This document shows positions 1 through 11,898 of a DNA stretch of 64,000 bases, piece after piece. The translations under genes and the position numbers were made by a program. Numbering within the stretch: position 1 is the stretch's first letter; every line of letters starts with the position of its first letter. The stretch comes from Prunus persica (Eukaryota > Streptophyta > Magnoliopsida > Rosales > Rosaceae): contig NC_034013.1 of the NCBI RefSeq assembly GCF_000346465.2, positions 2,526,150 to 2,590,149 of the forward strand, in the 5' to 3' direction. Below the pieces are notes generated by a model. The model was not told the DNA's origin, did not search any database, and was given only the letters and a program-made list of their open reading frames with translations.

Positions 1-3000
1 CTCAATTATCACATCACCTAAGACTTCATCACCAATAACATCATTATATTCTCTATTAGGCATTGATAACACTACCGACCAACCACGATGCATCGGGTCG
101 TCAACAAAAAATATTTGTTTGACTTGAGAAGCCAAAACAAATTGGTCATTCCTATGTCCAATTTTACTCAAATCTACAAGGGTAAATCCAAGTTCGTCGA
201 CTACAAGACCAGAACTATCTATCCAATCACACCTAAAGACTGGGATTGTAAACTTTTGGTAGTCAAGGTCCCAAATTTCTTGAATGACACCATAGAAACC
301 CATATTTGAGAGAATTGGGTTTTTATCCTTGGCACTAGCAACTTGCATGGTATGTGCAAGTAAATAAACTCCACTATTTTGAGTTGTCCGCACATCATCT
401 TGTGCCTTGATATTGAATTTAATACCTTTAATAAGATAGCTCCTATATAATGGCACTGCCATGTTTGGACCAGCTGCTAGCCACCTTAAATTTTCTGATA
501 CGTCATTATTGTCTTCCTCAAGTTCACTTTGAACCTGCAAATTAATCAAATCTTAATTCAATCTAACATAGAAATAAGAAGAAAATTAAAAGAGAAATAT
601 GTTATTCAACAACATATATCTTGAAGCGTAGCCATTGAATGAAAGTGCTATTGTGCTTATCCTGCAGCCACTTTGTTCTCTTTCTAAATTTTGGATAAGC
701 AGTCTTGATGTGGATCATATGTTGCCTACATGACACGAAAAATTCAAGCATTACGGTCCCAAATATATAAGATAAACATAAGAAATAATTTAAAATGGAA
801 ACTTAAAACTCATACGTACTCGATATAAGGTAGGACTTCCTCCGTATTCTCCAAGACATATAGATGTGCTTGATTCAATAGGTCCTGATCAACTACGCTC
901 ACTGTGCAACCTGATAATGGCTTTGAAACTCCCATCTTTTGGCTTGAAGGCACTCCAACTGTACTAACATCAGATAAATGCTGAGTACAAAACTCTACCG
1001 ATTCTTCAGCTATATACCGCTCAGCAATGCAACCTTCGGGATGAGTACGATTCTGAACATACCCCTTCAGCACTTTCATATATCTTTCAAACGGATACAT
1101 CCACCTAAAATATACTGGCCCACATAGACGAACTTCTCTGACAAGATGTACTACTAGATGAACCATGATATCAAAGAATGAAGGGGGAAAGTACTTCTCA
1201 AGCAAACACAGAGTAACTACTACATCTTCTTCCAACTTATCTAGCTTGGAAACATCAACAGTCTTTGCACATATAGCATTGAAGAAGAAGCACAAACGAG
1301 TTATTGCATACCTTGCAGGCTTCTCCAAAACAGAACGAATTGCCACAGGGAGCAATTGTTGCATTAAGGTATGACAATCATGTGATTTAAGGCCAAGAAG
1401 TCTTGAATCTTGTAAAGATACAAGATTTTTAATATTTGAAGAATAACCTTCAGGGACCTTCATACCATAGAAAGAATTGCAAACCTCTCTCTTCTCTGCT
1501 CTTGACAAATTCCAAGGCCCAGGAGGCAAACGAGTACGTCTTTCTCCATACGCGGGTTGCAAATCAGTTTTGACCCCCATGTTCAATAAATCTAATCGAG
1601 CAGCAATCCCATCTTTATTTTTTCCAGGGATCTCCAGCAATGTACCAATGATACTATCGCAAACATTCTTCTCAATGTGCATAACATCTAGGGCATGCCT
1701 CACAGGAAGGTATTTCCAATACTCGAGATCAAAGAATATTGATTTCTTCTTCCAACAAACTCTGTCACCATTTTCAACCATATGCAGCACTTCTTCTCCG
1801 GTTAATGGCTCGGGAGGTATGCCATATTCAGGTTTCCCATTAAAACCTGCACGTTGCCTCCTATATGGATGATTGATTGGTAACCATTTTCTATGCCCAA
1901 TGTAACAAATTTTGTGGCCATTTTTCAACCTGTGACTAGGTGTATCATCGCCGCATATTGGACAAGCTTTATATCCTTTAACAACACAACCAGATAAGTT
2001 TCCATAGGCGGGGAAATCATTAATTGTCCACATTAATGCAGCTTTGAGTGTAAAGTATTCTCCATTATGTGCATCATACACTCCTCTAATCCCAACCCAC
2101 AAGGATTTTAAATCATCAATCAAAGGCTCCAAGTAGACGTCTATATCATTTCCGGGTTGTTTAGGACCGGAAATCAATAAGGTTAACATCATGAACTTTC
2201 GTTTCATGCACAGCCATGGAGGGAGATTATATGTAACTAAGATAACCGGCCAACAACTATATCTGCTACTTAGAGAACCGTGGGGATTGAATCCATCAGA
2301 TGAAAGAGCCAATCTCAAGTTTCTCGGCTCATTACCAAACTCAGGCCATTTATCATCAAGAAGTTTCCAAGACGGGGAATCCGCCGGATGAGACATCTGA
2401 CCGTCAATTGATTTTCTAGCAGCATGCCACCAAGTCAAACTCTTAGCTGTCTCATGTGATTGAAACATCCTTTTAAACCTTGGAATTGGGGGAAAATACC
2501 ACACCACCTTCGCTGGCACACCCTCTTTCAAGATTGAATCTTTGCCTTCCTTCCACCTTGAGATACCACAAGTAGGACAATTAGTTGAATCCTCATACTC
2601 CTTCCTATACAAGATGCAATCATTGGGGCATGCGTGCATTTTCTCATAACTCAGCCCCAATGCACACAAAGTCTTTTTAGCCTCATACATGGAGGTTGGT
2701 ATTGTATTTTCTTCTGGAAGCAAATCGCCTTGAAGTATCAATAATTCTGTAAAACAGACATCACTCATCCCATGTTTTGCCTTCAAATTATACAACTTCA
2801 CTAATGCCGATAACTTCGTGTACTTTCTACAATCAGGGTACACTGGTTGATCTCCATCCCCAATCACATTGGCAAACTCATACGGATCCGAACCAAAATC
2901 ACCAAAATCATTATCATCCATATCAATTTCTTCAGACACAAAACTGTACCTACTATGGCCATCATCTTCTTCAACATTTCTACTAGCATTAGTAGTTGCT

Positions 3001-3233
3001 TCCCAAGGTTCTCCGTGAAATGTCCAATTCTTATAGCTTTGGTCAATTCCATTAAAGTATAAGTGATCCCTTATAATTCCAACCCCAAACAACTTCAAAT
3101 TAACACATTTAACACATGGACAACGGATATGTGTTGTAGTTAGAAGATTTTCTACAGCAAAGTTCAAAAATGCTTCCACCCCAAATTCATATGCCTTCGA
3201 TCTTCTATCCGAGTGCATCCATGACTTATCCAT
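1..3233 (-). CDS. TNP2-type CACTA transposase, partial at window edge
   Basis: Predicted minus-strand exons are 3233-820, 725-620 and 534 running off the window at 1. Exon 1 encodes 804 codons: an N-terminal transposase-associated domain with Cys residues in the CPCVKC motif (about residues 1-75), then the Transposase_21 core with PPWLCMKRKF and GNDIDVYLEPLIDDL, then a DUF4218-like part near FPPSFFDIMVHLVVHL. Exon 3 is DUF4216-like. The start is the first ATG, in MDKSWM. The first intron uses GTACGTATG and joins in frame to give IEQHM. The second donor is unusual: after TTCAAG the intron begins AT where copy 2 has GT, so splicing of exon 2 to exon 3 is doubtful. The reading frame is otherwise open. 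Family known: TNP2 cuts and joins CACTA ends in the nucleus. Confidence 0.9.
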
Positions 3234-5214
3234 CTCCGATACTATAACCTATTATCTATAATAAAGTGAAAATACAGGCAATGACCATCACTATAGCAGA
3301 TTATACAATGATCTAATCGCAAGTAATACACAACAGAGACGACGGGTTTTAAACAAAAACAGACGTATTTGGCATATATAGACGACGGATTTTCAACAGA
3401 CGTCGTCTATTATAAGTAATACAAACGACGGTTTATGAAAAAACCGTCGTGTATAAGTAATACAACGACGGTAGTTTAAAAAAACCGTCGTGTAATCGTC
3501 GTCGTTGCCTTAAAATTCGTCGTGTCTCAGTTTATTTTCAAGAACACAAAACCCATTAAGAACACAACATATATATGAAACCAAGCAAGAAACCAACATA
3601 TACATGAAACCAAGCATGAAAACAATAAATCCATTCCCAATTCAACATAACATAGGGTGATTAAAAGATACGACAAAATTAAATCCATTCCCAATTCAAC
3701 ATAACAGATAATGTAATCCATGAACCCATTAAACAGAAAATCCATGAACCCATACCTATAAGCACATTATTAACAGATCGCAAAGCATACACATAAAACC
3801 CTTTAACAAAACAACCTAATATCATTCAATGAATTTACAAGGGGAAGATAGGGTTTGTATTTACAGGTTGGACGAGCTCACAGATTCGACGGAGCCTGGA
3901 GAGTGCAACTTTTAATTAGAGCAGAAGTGAGAGAGCGAAATGTTATGTCGCGCGAAATCTGAAAATTTTAGGTTTCAGGGTTCGAAGTATAAGAATAAGA
4001 GCCAAATCTAAAAAAATTTAGGTCGCGCGAAAATTTTTAGAGCTCGCGCGTTTTAAAACGTCGAAAGAAAAACCAAGGCGAAAGTTCTACAAGTACCGAC
4101 GTAAATTTAATATTCCACGACGGAAACTTCATTTTTCGGATTAAGAACGTAAGGCCGTTCATTTTGAAGCTTCATTTTTCGGATTAATTTTAAATTTATT
4201 TTGAATTTTTTATATAACGATGACTGAAAAACCACGTCGGTGTTAAGAAATTAAAGACGTTGTAAATTATATAAACCGACTTACATATTAAAATGACGTC
4301 GTTTAAAGCGTAAACCATGTCGTATGTTTTACTGTACGACGTAAAATATGTATTCCACGACGCAACCACTGTCGTTAAAAATTAATACCCTAAACCCATA
4401 AAACTAAATTATACAATTTAAAAAATTAAGTTTATAAAAGGTTTTATAGTTTTAAAGCCTAACATATACCCTAGACTACCCAAAAATTATACTTTAAAAA
4501 TAAACCCCAATAAATAACAACCCTAATCTCTAAACCCTAGACTCTAAACCCTAAACCATAAAACTAGAAGTGATTTTATGACTCATCAAAATAATTTTGT
4601 TTTGGATGGTCATTTTAAATTTTTGTTATTCAAAATGAATTTTTTCAAGGTTTATGTGGAAGAAAATATATCAATGACTTCATAGGAGTTGACTTTTCAA
4701 TTTTCTGATTTATTTTAAATTTATTTTGAATATTTTGATATAAAAATAATAAAATATTCTTACCACAACAACAAACCACGTCGGTGTTAATAAATTGTAG
4801 ACGTTGTAAATTGTAATAGACTACTAAGTCGTTAAAATGACGTCGTTAAAATGAGAAACCATGGCGGCTATTTAACTATACGACGTAAAATATATATTCT
4901 ACGACTTAACCGCTGTCGTTACATAAACGTCGTCGATGATACCCTGAACCCTTAAGAAATTGAAGATGTTGTAAACCATAAACGACTCAATTGTTCAAAG
5001 AACGTCGTCTAACTATATTTTTACGTCGTATTTGTTTAAAACACAAAACAACAAAATACGACGGTTTTTGACTTTATTAGGTCGTTGGAAAAGTATTACA
5101 CGTCGGTTAAGCAATTTGTATGTTTGTTTTTTTTTTAATTTAAGAAAACCTCAACAAATTTTTACATTACATATTATAGAGAAAATTTGTACATTATACA
5201 TAAATATCAAGTGT
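3234..5214. other. CACTA copy 1 spacer between its two genes
   Basis: Non-coding. 3330-3530 holds a dense run of ACGACGGT and ACCGTCGT motifs in both orientations, many able to pair as short hairpins. 3540-3760 holds repeated blocks containing AATCCATTCCCAATTCAAC. 4050-4420 and 4760-5100 hold further scattered CGTCGT/ACGACG motifs. 4520-4562 has a cluster of plant telomere-like AAACCCTA units. No gene is seen. Confidence 0.6.
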
Positions 5215-8200
5215 TCAATAATTGCCCTGTTTAATAATTTGGAAAACAAACTCTGTCCATTCATTCCGGACTTCATCAATGGCTTCTTGGGGGTATGAAG
5301 CTTCCTGGTTTCCCTTGGCATACTGCATAAACAATGACTATTAGGGTTTATAAATAAAAAGAAATTCAATCACAGACGACGATATTTTTCATAACCGACG
5401 TAGTATATCCATTCAACGACGTTAATTTTACATGACCGTCGTTGATAATACAAAAAACGACGTGAAATGTATGCAGGTAATTTCTTCTTACCTTATACTC
5501 AAACCCCAAGGAAGGATCCATGATGATGTCCCTCATGAAGCGCATCACATAATACCCGCATTCGACATTGCTGGGTTGCTTTGGTGTGCCTGAGAGAGTT
5601 TTCCAAATTACATTTTTACGTCCTGCTCGGGCTATGTGGGTATTATATATTTTTAAAGCACTGTTCACGATGTTTTTCGCCTCTTCGTCGACCACACGAT
5701 GACCTGGCAGAGGATCCAGAAAATAGACGGTCTCCTTCTTTGCTCTTACAATCAGCAAGATCCAATGACGGCTGCACAAAATTAATATAAAAACGACGGT
5801 TATTTACAAAAACGACGTATTATAGTATTTCACACGACGAAATAAAGTAGATAACGACGACATTATATATTTATCACGACGATAAATAAATACCGACGTG
5901 GTTAGTAGTTTCAAACGACTAAATAAAATAAAACACCGACGTGGTTAGTTTATAAGCTGTCATTTATTGAAAATCATAAAAACAAAATCCTAAGGAGACT
6001 AACCCTGGATTGTAAGGCATCATGAAAATCTGTTCACCGTCTGTCTTCTGAAGTCGAGCTGCTACCAGTCGTGATCTTTCAGTTATTGTGCCAGAGTTGG
6101 CACTAACTGTAGCAGGGTCGATAAAGCCAACCATGCTGCACATATTGGCTTGTTTCAAAACATCGTGTAAGTACCTAAATACATAAAATAATATAAACAA
6201 GTCAGCACAAAAAAACACGACGGTTATGTATAAAAAAACGACGTATTATAATATTTCACACGACGTACTGAAATAGATGAGGACGTTATAATATATTTAT
6301 CACGACGGTAGTTAGTTAAGACGACGTGGTTAGTTAGTTAAGACGACTCAATATATAAACCAACGAGGTATTATTTTAGAAGTACAAACCTCATATATAC
6401 AGCCAATACAGTAGCTCCAATTTCTTCCATGCCTGCAAATTGTGTAATATCTTCAGGCAGGAGGAAGGTATCGCGCTCACCACCAAACACCTCCTTATCA
6501 ATTGTAAATTGGAGTGTCTTATCCTCAGGCAGGAGTGTCGTTTCCACAAAACGACAAAGGGTTTTTAAAGAAGATGGCGCCTCCATATTTGAATAATCAC
6601 CAACTTCAATAACCTGTTTAAAGAAATAAAAAAAATGACGTGGTAATTCAATAAAGACGACGGTTTAAGTAATAAAACGTTGTCTTAAAAGTATTTAAAC
6701 GACGGTGAAAAAACCGTCGTGGTAATTCAATAAAGACGACGGTTTTATGAATAAAGCGTCGTCTGAAACCATTTAAACGACGGTGCAAAAACCGTCGTTT
6801 AAATATTTTATTACGTCTTAAAAAAATTCCGCCGTCTAAGTTATAAACAAACGACGGATTAAATAAAAATATCGACGTCTGAAATTTTGAAAAACAAATA
6901 AAAAAGGCAAAGTTATGTGAACATACCTTGTCGTCATGCTTTTCTTCATCTTCTTTCTCCTTTTCTTCTTCCTTCTCTTCATCTCTTTTTTCTTCTTCCT
7001 TCTCTTCATCTGGCTGATGTTTCCCCATTTTGGCAGTATCATCCTCCAAATGTAGGGATCTCACATCACCTCCAGAGCAGCTAGCTTTGTCAGACATTGG
7101 ATTTTTGGGGCTTTGGCTAATTCTTGGTTTAAGCATGCTTGGATCAAAATTGGGAATTAATTGGGAAAGCTGACTCAGGAAATGCTCCCTCTCAGCCTCT
7201 ACCAATTGTTTTGTCCTAGCCTCCATCCTTAAGGCCTCTTCCCTTGCCTTAGCCTCCATCTTTTTAGTCTCTTCTTGAAGGAGAACTCTTAAACTGTCCT
7301 TCAAACGGTCGTCAAAGCTCACCCTCTGTGGTTTGGGCAAATTGAAATATTGCCTTGGGGAAACACCAGCACCAACTCCCCTCACTCTGCCTGGATGCTC
7401 GGGGCCCAAAGCCATGGTCAGCACATCATTGCTGCCATCTACTCTGACTTTGCCTTCCGAGACTTGTTTCTGCAATTCATCCTAAAAAAAGATAAACAAA
7501 AAAACACACGACGGTTATTTATGTACAAACGACGTATTATATAATTTCACACGACGCAATAACGTATAAACCGACGTTATTATAACTTATCACGACGGTA
7601 GTTATACCGACGTGGTTATTTATTTAAAACGACGAAATGAATAAACAACCGACGTCTTATGCTATAATTAAAGAAAACAGAGTAGTGATTCCTATTTAGA
7701 CCGTTAACGACGTTTTTAAAAAAGTTTCGACGTGGTAATATCATTCACACGACGCGAAAATGAACCACCGACGTCTTATGCTATAATTACAGAAAACATA
7801 GTAGTGATTCCTATTTAGACCTTTAACGACGTTTTTAAAAACTTTTCGACGTGGTAATATCATTCACACGACGAAAAATATAACATACGACGTAATAAGA
7901 ATAATTCACAGTTTAATAAAAATTTAAAACAGAGTGATAGTAGGCTTACAATTAATTTTGCTTTCTCTGCCACCTTTGGATCAGGGATGTTACCATGTTT
8001 GTCCTGTCTAGCTCTCTTCCATAAGGTAGATCGATCAATTTCTACCCCAGGCATGGTTTCCTCCAATTGATCCTCCAATCCAGCATATCCTTTTCGAGAC
8101 AATCGATGATTGTACTCGAGTTTCTCCCTAATCTGTGCATGTTGAGAATGCACAGACTCAAAATCTTTGGATAGCCTTGAAGCTACAAAGGCATCCCATT

Positions 8201-8759
8201 GTGCTTTCTCTATGAATTTATATGTTTCAGGGGGTTGGCTTAATTTCTCCCTGTCATTGGTGTATGGAAGGATATAATGCCTCGTTAGTGTAGACTTGAA
8301 ATCCTTCCATTTCTTGGCAGCAGAAGCTAAAACAGAGGTCTTGCCCCCTTGGCCTACGACAAAAGCCATGTCAACTGCTTCCCAAATCTGCTCCTTTATA
8401 TCCTTGGGGATTTGGGACCATTTCTTGTCCACAAGTGGGATCCTGGAGCGTGCCAACACACCAATATACGACTGCATCTCAATATGTGCTTGGCCAACAC
8501 CTTTCCCCCTTTTATTGTACTCAACAATTGGCCTCAGTTTCTGAAGCTTTCTCTTCACAACACGAGGCATTGTGCTCATACCTCGACTAGTCTTTGAATC
8601 ATCAGAGATTGTTGTCTGGCTGGTTGGTTCTGTCTCAGCAGATGATGAAGCAAACTTCATCTTCTTCGAAGACTTCATCTCCTTCGAAGACTTGTCTTGA
8701 GGAGCTACCATTCCAAGCTTCTTGGAGCCAGAATCCTTAGTTTGTTGTTGAGAAACCAT
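5215..8759 (-). CDS. CACTA second gene: TNPA/Ptta-like protein fused to Ulp1 (C48) protease domain
   Basis: Minus-strand exons by eye: 8759-7950, 7481-6927, 6613-6390, 6174-6004, 5771-5492, 5322-5215. All junctions are GT-AG and in frame, total 2148 nt, 715 aa. Residues 1-270 are a basic, Ser/Lys-rich N-terminus and a Ptta/En/Spm-like region (RGKGVGQAH, WKDFKSTLTRHYILPYTND). About 271-455 contains PEHPGRVRGVGAG, a long Glu/Arg coiled coil and a Glu/Lys-rich tail. The C-terminal part is a Ulp1-like cysteine protease: His in NPGRHWILLIV (about 589), Asp in FLDPLPG (about 606), Gln-x5-Cys in QPSNVECGYYV (about 652 and 658). The full His-Asp-Gln-Cys set is present. The real start is ATG in MVSQQQ. 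Known: TNPA-type proteins bind subterminal repeats; Ulp1-type proteases cleave SUMO-like tails. The fused role is inference. Confidence 0.82.
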
Positions 8760-11700
8760 TTTAACAGACAAAACTGCAAGTGAAAATATTTCAGGAAAAC
8801 ATTAAGAACACAAACGACGGTATTAAAAAAATACGACGTATGATATGATTTTAGACGACGCAATGAAATAATCTCAGACGTAATAAATGTTTAAAACCAT
8901 TATTTATATAACGTCGTGGTATATATGTTCACACGACGTCAATAGTAATACACCGTCGTGGTAAAACTATTATTTATATAACGTCGTGGTATTTATGTTC
9001 ATACGACGTCAATAGTAATACACCGTCGTGGTATTAACATTCACACGACGTAAAATAATAAGATATTTTGTCGTCTATATTAGATACCAACCCTAGTTTC
9101 TTTTTCTTTATATTTTATCAAATAAGGGAAAAACAAAAACCATTGTTCAGAGAAATCAAACCTGCAATTAAACAAGCATATAAAAAAAGACTATTATTTT
9201 AAAAACAACTTTGTCAATTTTCAGACGACGCTAGAACAACTGACGAACCGTCGTGGTCTACCGTCGTCTTATTTAGTTGAGGTAGTTGTCTTCAAAGTTG
9301 GAAACTTTCCCTCTTTGTCTGTATATTTTATCAAACTTGGAAAGAAGTAAAATGATTTTGGCCAGAAAAAAGGTAAAAAGATTTTTCAAACAAAAAACGT
9401 ATGAGCATGCAAAACAGTAACCAAAATAGTGAAAATGAAAGCTTACCTTTTGCGTGCAATGAAAGCAAGAGGAAGATGATCGATGTTTAAGTTCAGAGAC
9501 GACGAAGAAGACGAGAGGAAGACGATGAGAAACTCTGACAATGCTCTGACAAGGAAAAAAGACGAAAAGGTTTCTCTGGGAGATTGAAATTTTTAATCGG
9601 GTTTGGAAACAGTGCATGTGTAAGTCGAAAAGTTGCATACATATAAAACCATTTCAAAAAAATAATACGGCGGTTACATTTAACTACGTCGTTTTTAACT
9701 AACACGACGCAATATTTTTCGTTCGACGTGGAATCATTTCATTTAACATCGTTAGGTTTAATATAACCGACGTGGATTTTAATTTTTAAATTATGAATAG
9801 AATTTTTTTTCCCGTGACCTTTCAGTTTATTTTCAATTACAGTGCGTTATAAATAGAGTTTTTTTTCCGGAGGAAATTTAAAACGAAGGAAATTAATATT
9901 CTGCAATATGTAAAGTTTCTTTTTTGGATGACAGATTTAAATAAAATAAGAATATAAAAACAACGAATGTATAAGTCAAGTAGACGAAAAGTTGCTTACA
10001 TATAAAACCATTTCAAAAAAATAATACGGCGGTTACATATAACTACGACGTATAAAGTACAAAATACGACGGTAAATTTAACTTCGGACGTGGTAAATAA
10101 ATACGACAGTAGTGTTGTAGGTACCGTCGTAGTAAACTCAAAAATTAAAGTACATAAGTAATAACTCGCGTCATGGTAGATTATTTAAGACGTCGTGATT
10201 ATTAATGTACCGACGTGGAGTTCTGTAATATACGTCAGTAATACCGACGTTGATTTTACAATTTAAACGGGGGTTTTTTGGTAAGGACCGCCGTTGGTTT
10301 TAAAAATTTATTCTATAAATTTGTCGCTTTCATTCATTTTCGCGGTTTACATTTAGGGTTCCAAGTTCTTCCTCTCTCAGAGACACTGTCTCTCACATCT
10401 CAAAGACAATAATTTGGATGTCTTTCTCAAAGAGAAATTGAGCTTACATTTAGGCTAGTTGACAAGAAGAATCTTGTCAACTAGCCTTCTCACTTCCTTG
10501 ATCAAGCCTGATAGGACACTTAGTGCTTCTGAATACTCCTTGCTTTCCATCAAAAGAGATGCAAGCCTGGCCTCCACTCGCTGTCGAAGGAAAGTTCGCT
10601 TCTCAGGGAAATCTGAAGATCAGATGTGCCTGATCCTCTGCTTGATTTTTTTGACTAAGAAGATCCGTCAGATTTGTGATAGCCTCTTCCTTTATCCGTA
10701 GAGCTTCAGAAGAAGAAGATGGGTTTCAAGAATGCGATAAAGAATAGAAATGGCTTCAGATGGCCTCTAAAGCATGAGCAATCGAATCAGTAGTTGCTGG
10801 GAGATATGATGAAGACATTGTCAATGCTTTTCTCGTCGTCTATATTAAGGTAAGATGGCGGTAGATTTATAATTACCGACGTAGATTATTTTGTTAAACG
10901 TCGTTAAGTGTAATACAACCGACGTGGATTTTATTTTTAAATTATAAATAGAGTTTTTTTTCCAGAATTCTTTCAGTTTTAGTTTTCAATTACAAAGCGT
11001 GATAAATAGATTTTTCTTTCCCGAGGAAATTTAAAATGAGGGAAATTAATGTTCTAGAATTTGTAAACTAACACGACGCAATATTACTAACCCGAGGAAA
11101 TTATAAATAGATTTTGCTTTCCTGAAGAAATTTTAAATTAATTCAGTTTGAAACAAAACGACGGTTTTTTGTTATGCCGTCGTTTTTAACTAACACGACA
11201 GATTTAAATAAAATAAGAATATAAAAACAACGACTGTTTTTGTACTACTGTCGTCGTTTTTCGTCGTCTTAAGTAAGACTAAGACGACGTAATATATTTG
11301 TTGAGCGACGTTGATTTGTTTTTAAACGTCGTTAGGTATAATATAACCGTCGTTGAAAATTGTCTCTCTGATTGCAAATTTGCAACGACGTTGATCAACT
11401 TCCAAAAAATTGTCTCTCTGATTGCAAATCTGTGTCATCTGTTAAGATTATTTTGTATTTTAAAGCCGTGGATTTGTTTGTAATTATACGGCGTCTTATA
11501 CGAAAACCTCGTCGTGTTATTTTATGAGTAAAAACGGCGGCTTTTATTGAAATCGTCGTCTTTACTTTCTACGTCGGTCTATTCATAACTTCTGCCGTTC
11601 TTTGTTTGCTTTGATTTTACACTGCGGAAATCTGTTTCAAATAGACGTCGGTTGTTTAATTAGGTACGTCGTTGTTTTTGAACAGCCATTTGAATCTCCA

Positions 11701-11827
11701 TTTTTAGTTGTCTAAGGTGGTATTACACGACGGTGTTTTTAGAACCGTCGTCTTTTTAAAAACCACGACGGTTTTCACTTAGACCGTCGTTGTTTTCTGG
11801 TCGTCTTTTTCGCTTTTTGTAGTAGTG
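8760..11827. other. CACTA copy 1 upstream arm (leader, subterminal repeats, right end)
   Basis: Non-coding apart from the RPN6 fragment listed separately. 8810-9070 and 9230-9270 carry ACGACG/CGTCGT motifs. A likely 5' UTR intron of the TNPA-like/Ulp1 gene ends at CTTGCAG just upstream of the start codon; its likely donor is AAAAG|GTAAGC near 9446. 9660-10260 and 10840-11827 carry motif arrays that become densest in the last 600 bp, as expected for CACTA subterminal repeats. Confidence 0.65.
10395..10818 (-). pseudogene. RPN6: Captured fragment of host 26S proteasome subunit RPN6 (PSMD11), in CACTA copy 1
   Basis: Read on the minus strand from the ATG at 10818-10816, the pieces match the N-terminal part of plant RPN6: SSYLPATTDSIAHALEA, then SEAISILYRIL, SSSSEALRIKEEAIT, DLLRQENQAED, GTSDLQISL, EKRTFLRQRVEARLASLLM and ESKEYSEALSVLSGLIKEV. 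Frameshifts and missing segments between the pieces show it cannot encode RPN6. Internal segments of the host protein are absent (for example between QAED and GTSDLQ). It lies between subterminal repeats, in the same orientation as the transposon genes. This copy has lost about 100 bp upstream of the ATG that copy 2 keeps. Identification is from memory of plant RPN6; a protein search would settle it. Confidence 0.8.
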
Positions 11828-11828
11828 G

Positions 11829-11898
11829 ATGTTTCAATCACATGAGACAGCTAAGAGTTTGACTTGGCATGCTGCTAGAAAATCAATTGACGGTCAGA
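11829..11898 (+). mobile_element. Relic of a second CACTA TNP2 gene at the insertion site of copy 1
   Basis: These 70 bp directly abut the right end of copy 1 and match, on the + strand, the TNP2 codons for MFQSHETAKSLTWHAARKS plus IDGQ. In copies 1 and 2 this stretch is on the minus strand. Similarity stops abruptly after GACGGTCAG. The downstream 11899-11960 still holds degenerate CGTC motifs. Copy 1 therefore inserted into, or was joined to, an older CACTA element lying in the opposite orientation. Confidence 0.7.

Larger units (their letters stand above)
1..11827 (-). mobile_element. CACTA (En/Spm) transposon, copy 1, left end missing
   Basis: The right terminus reads CTTTTTGTAGTAGTG at 11813-11827, the reverse complement of the CACTACTACAAAAAG end typical of CACTA elements. 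Position 1 aligns with 24779 of the complete copy at 23224-36619, so about 1.55 kb including the left end lies outside the window. It carries the same two minus-strand genes (TNP2, and TNPA-like/Ulp1) and the same RPN6 fragment as copy 2. The right-hand flank differs completely from that of copy 2, so the two are separate insertions and not a segmental duplication. Similarity over the coding parts is very high, implying recent activity. Confidence 0.93.

Noticed and set aside
1165..2391. Plus-strand open frames inside the TNP2 region (also at 25953-27179)
   Set aside because: They lie exactly antisense to the conserved TNP2 exon 1 and have no family motifs; they are shadows of the minus-strand gene.
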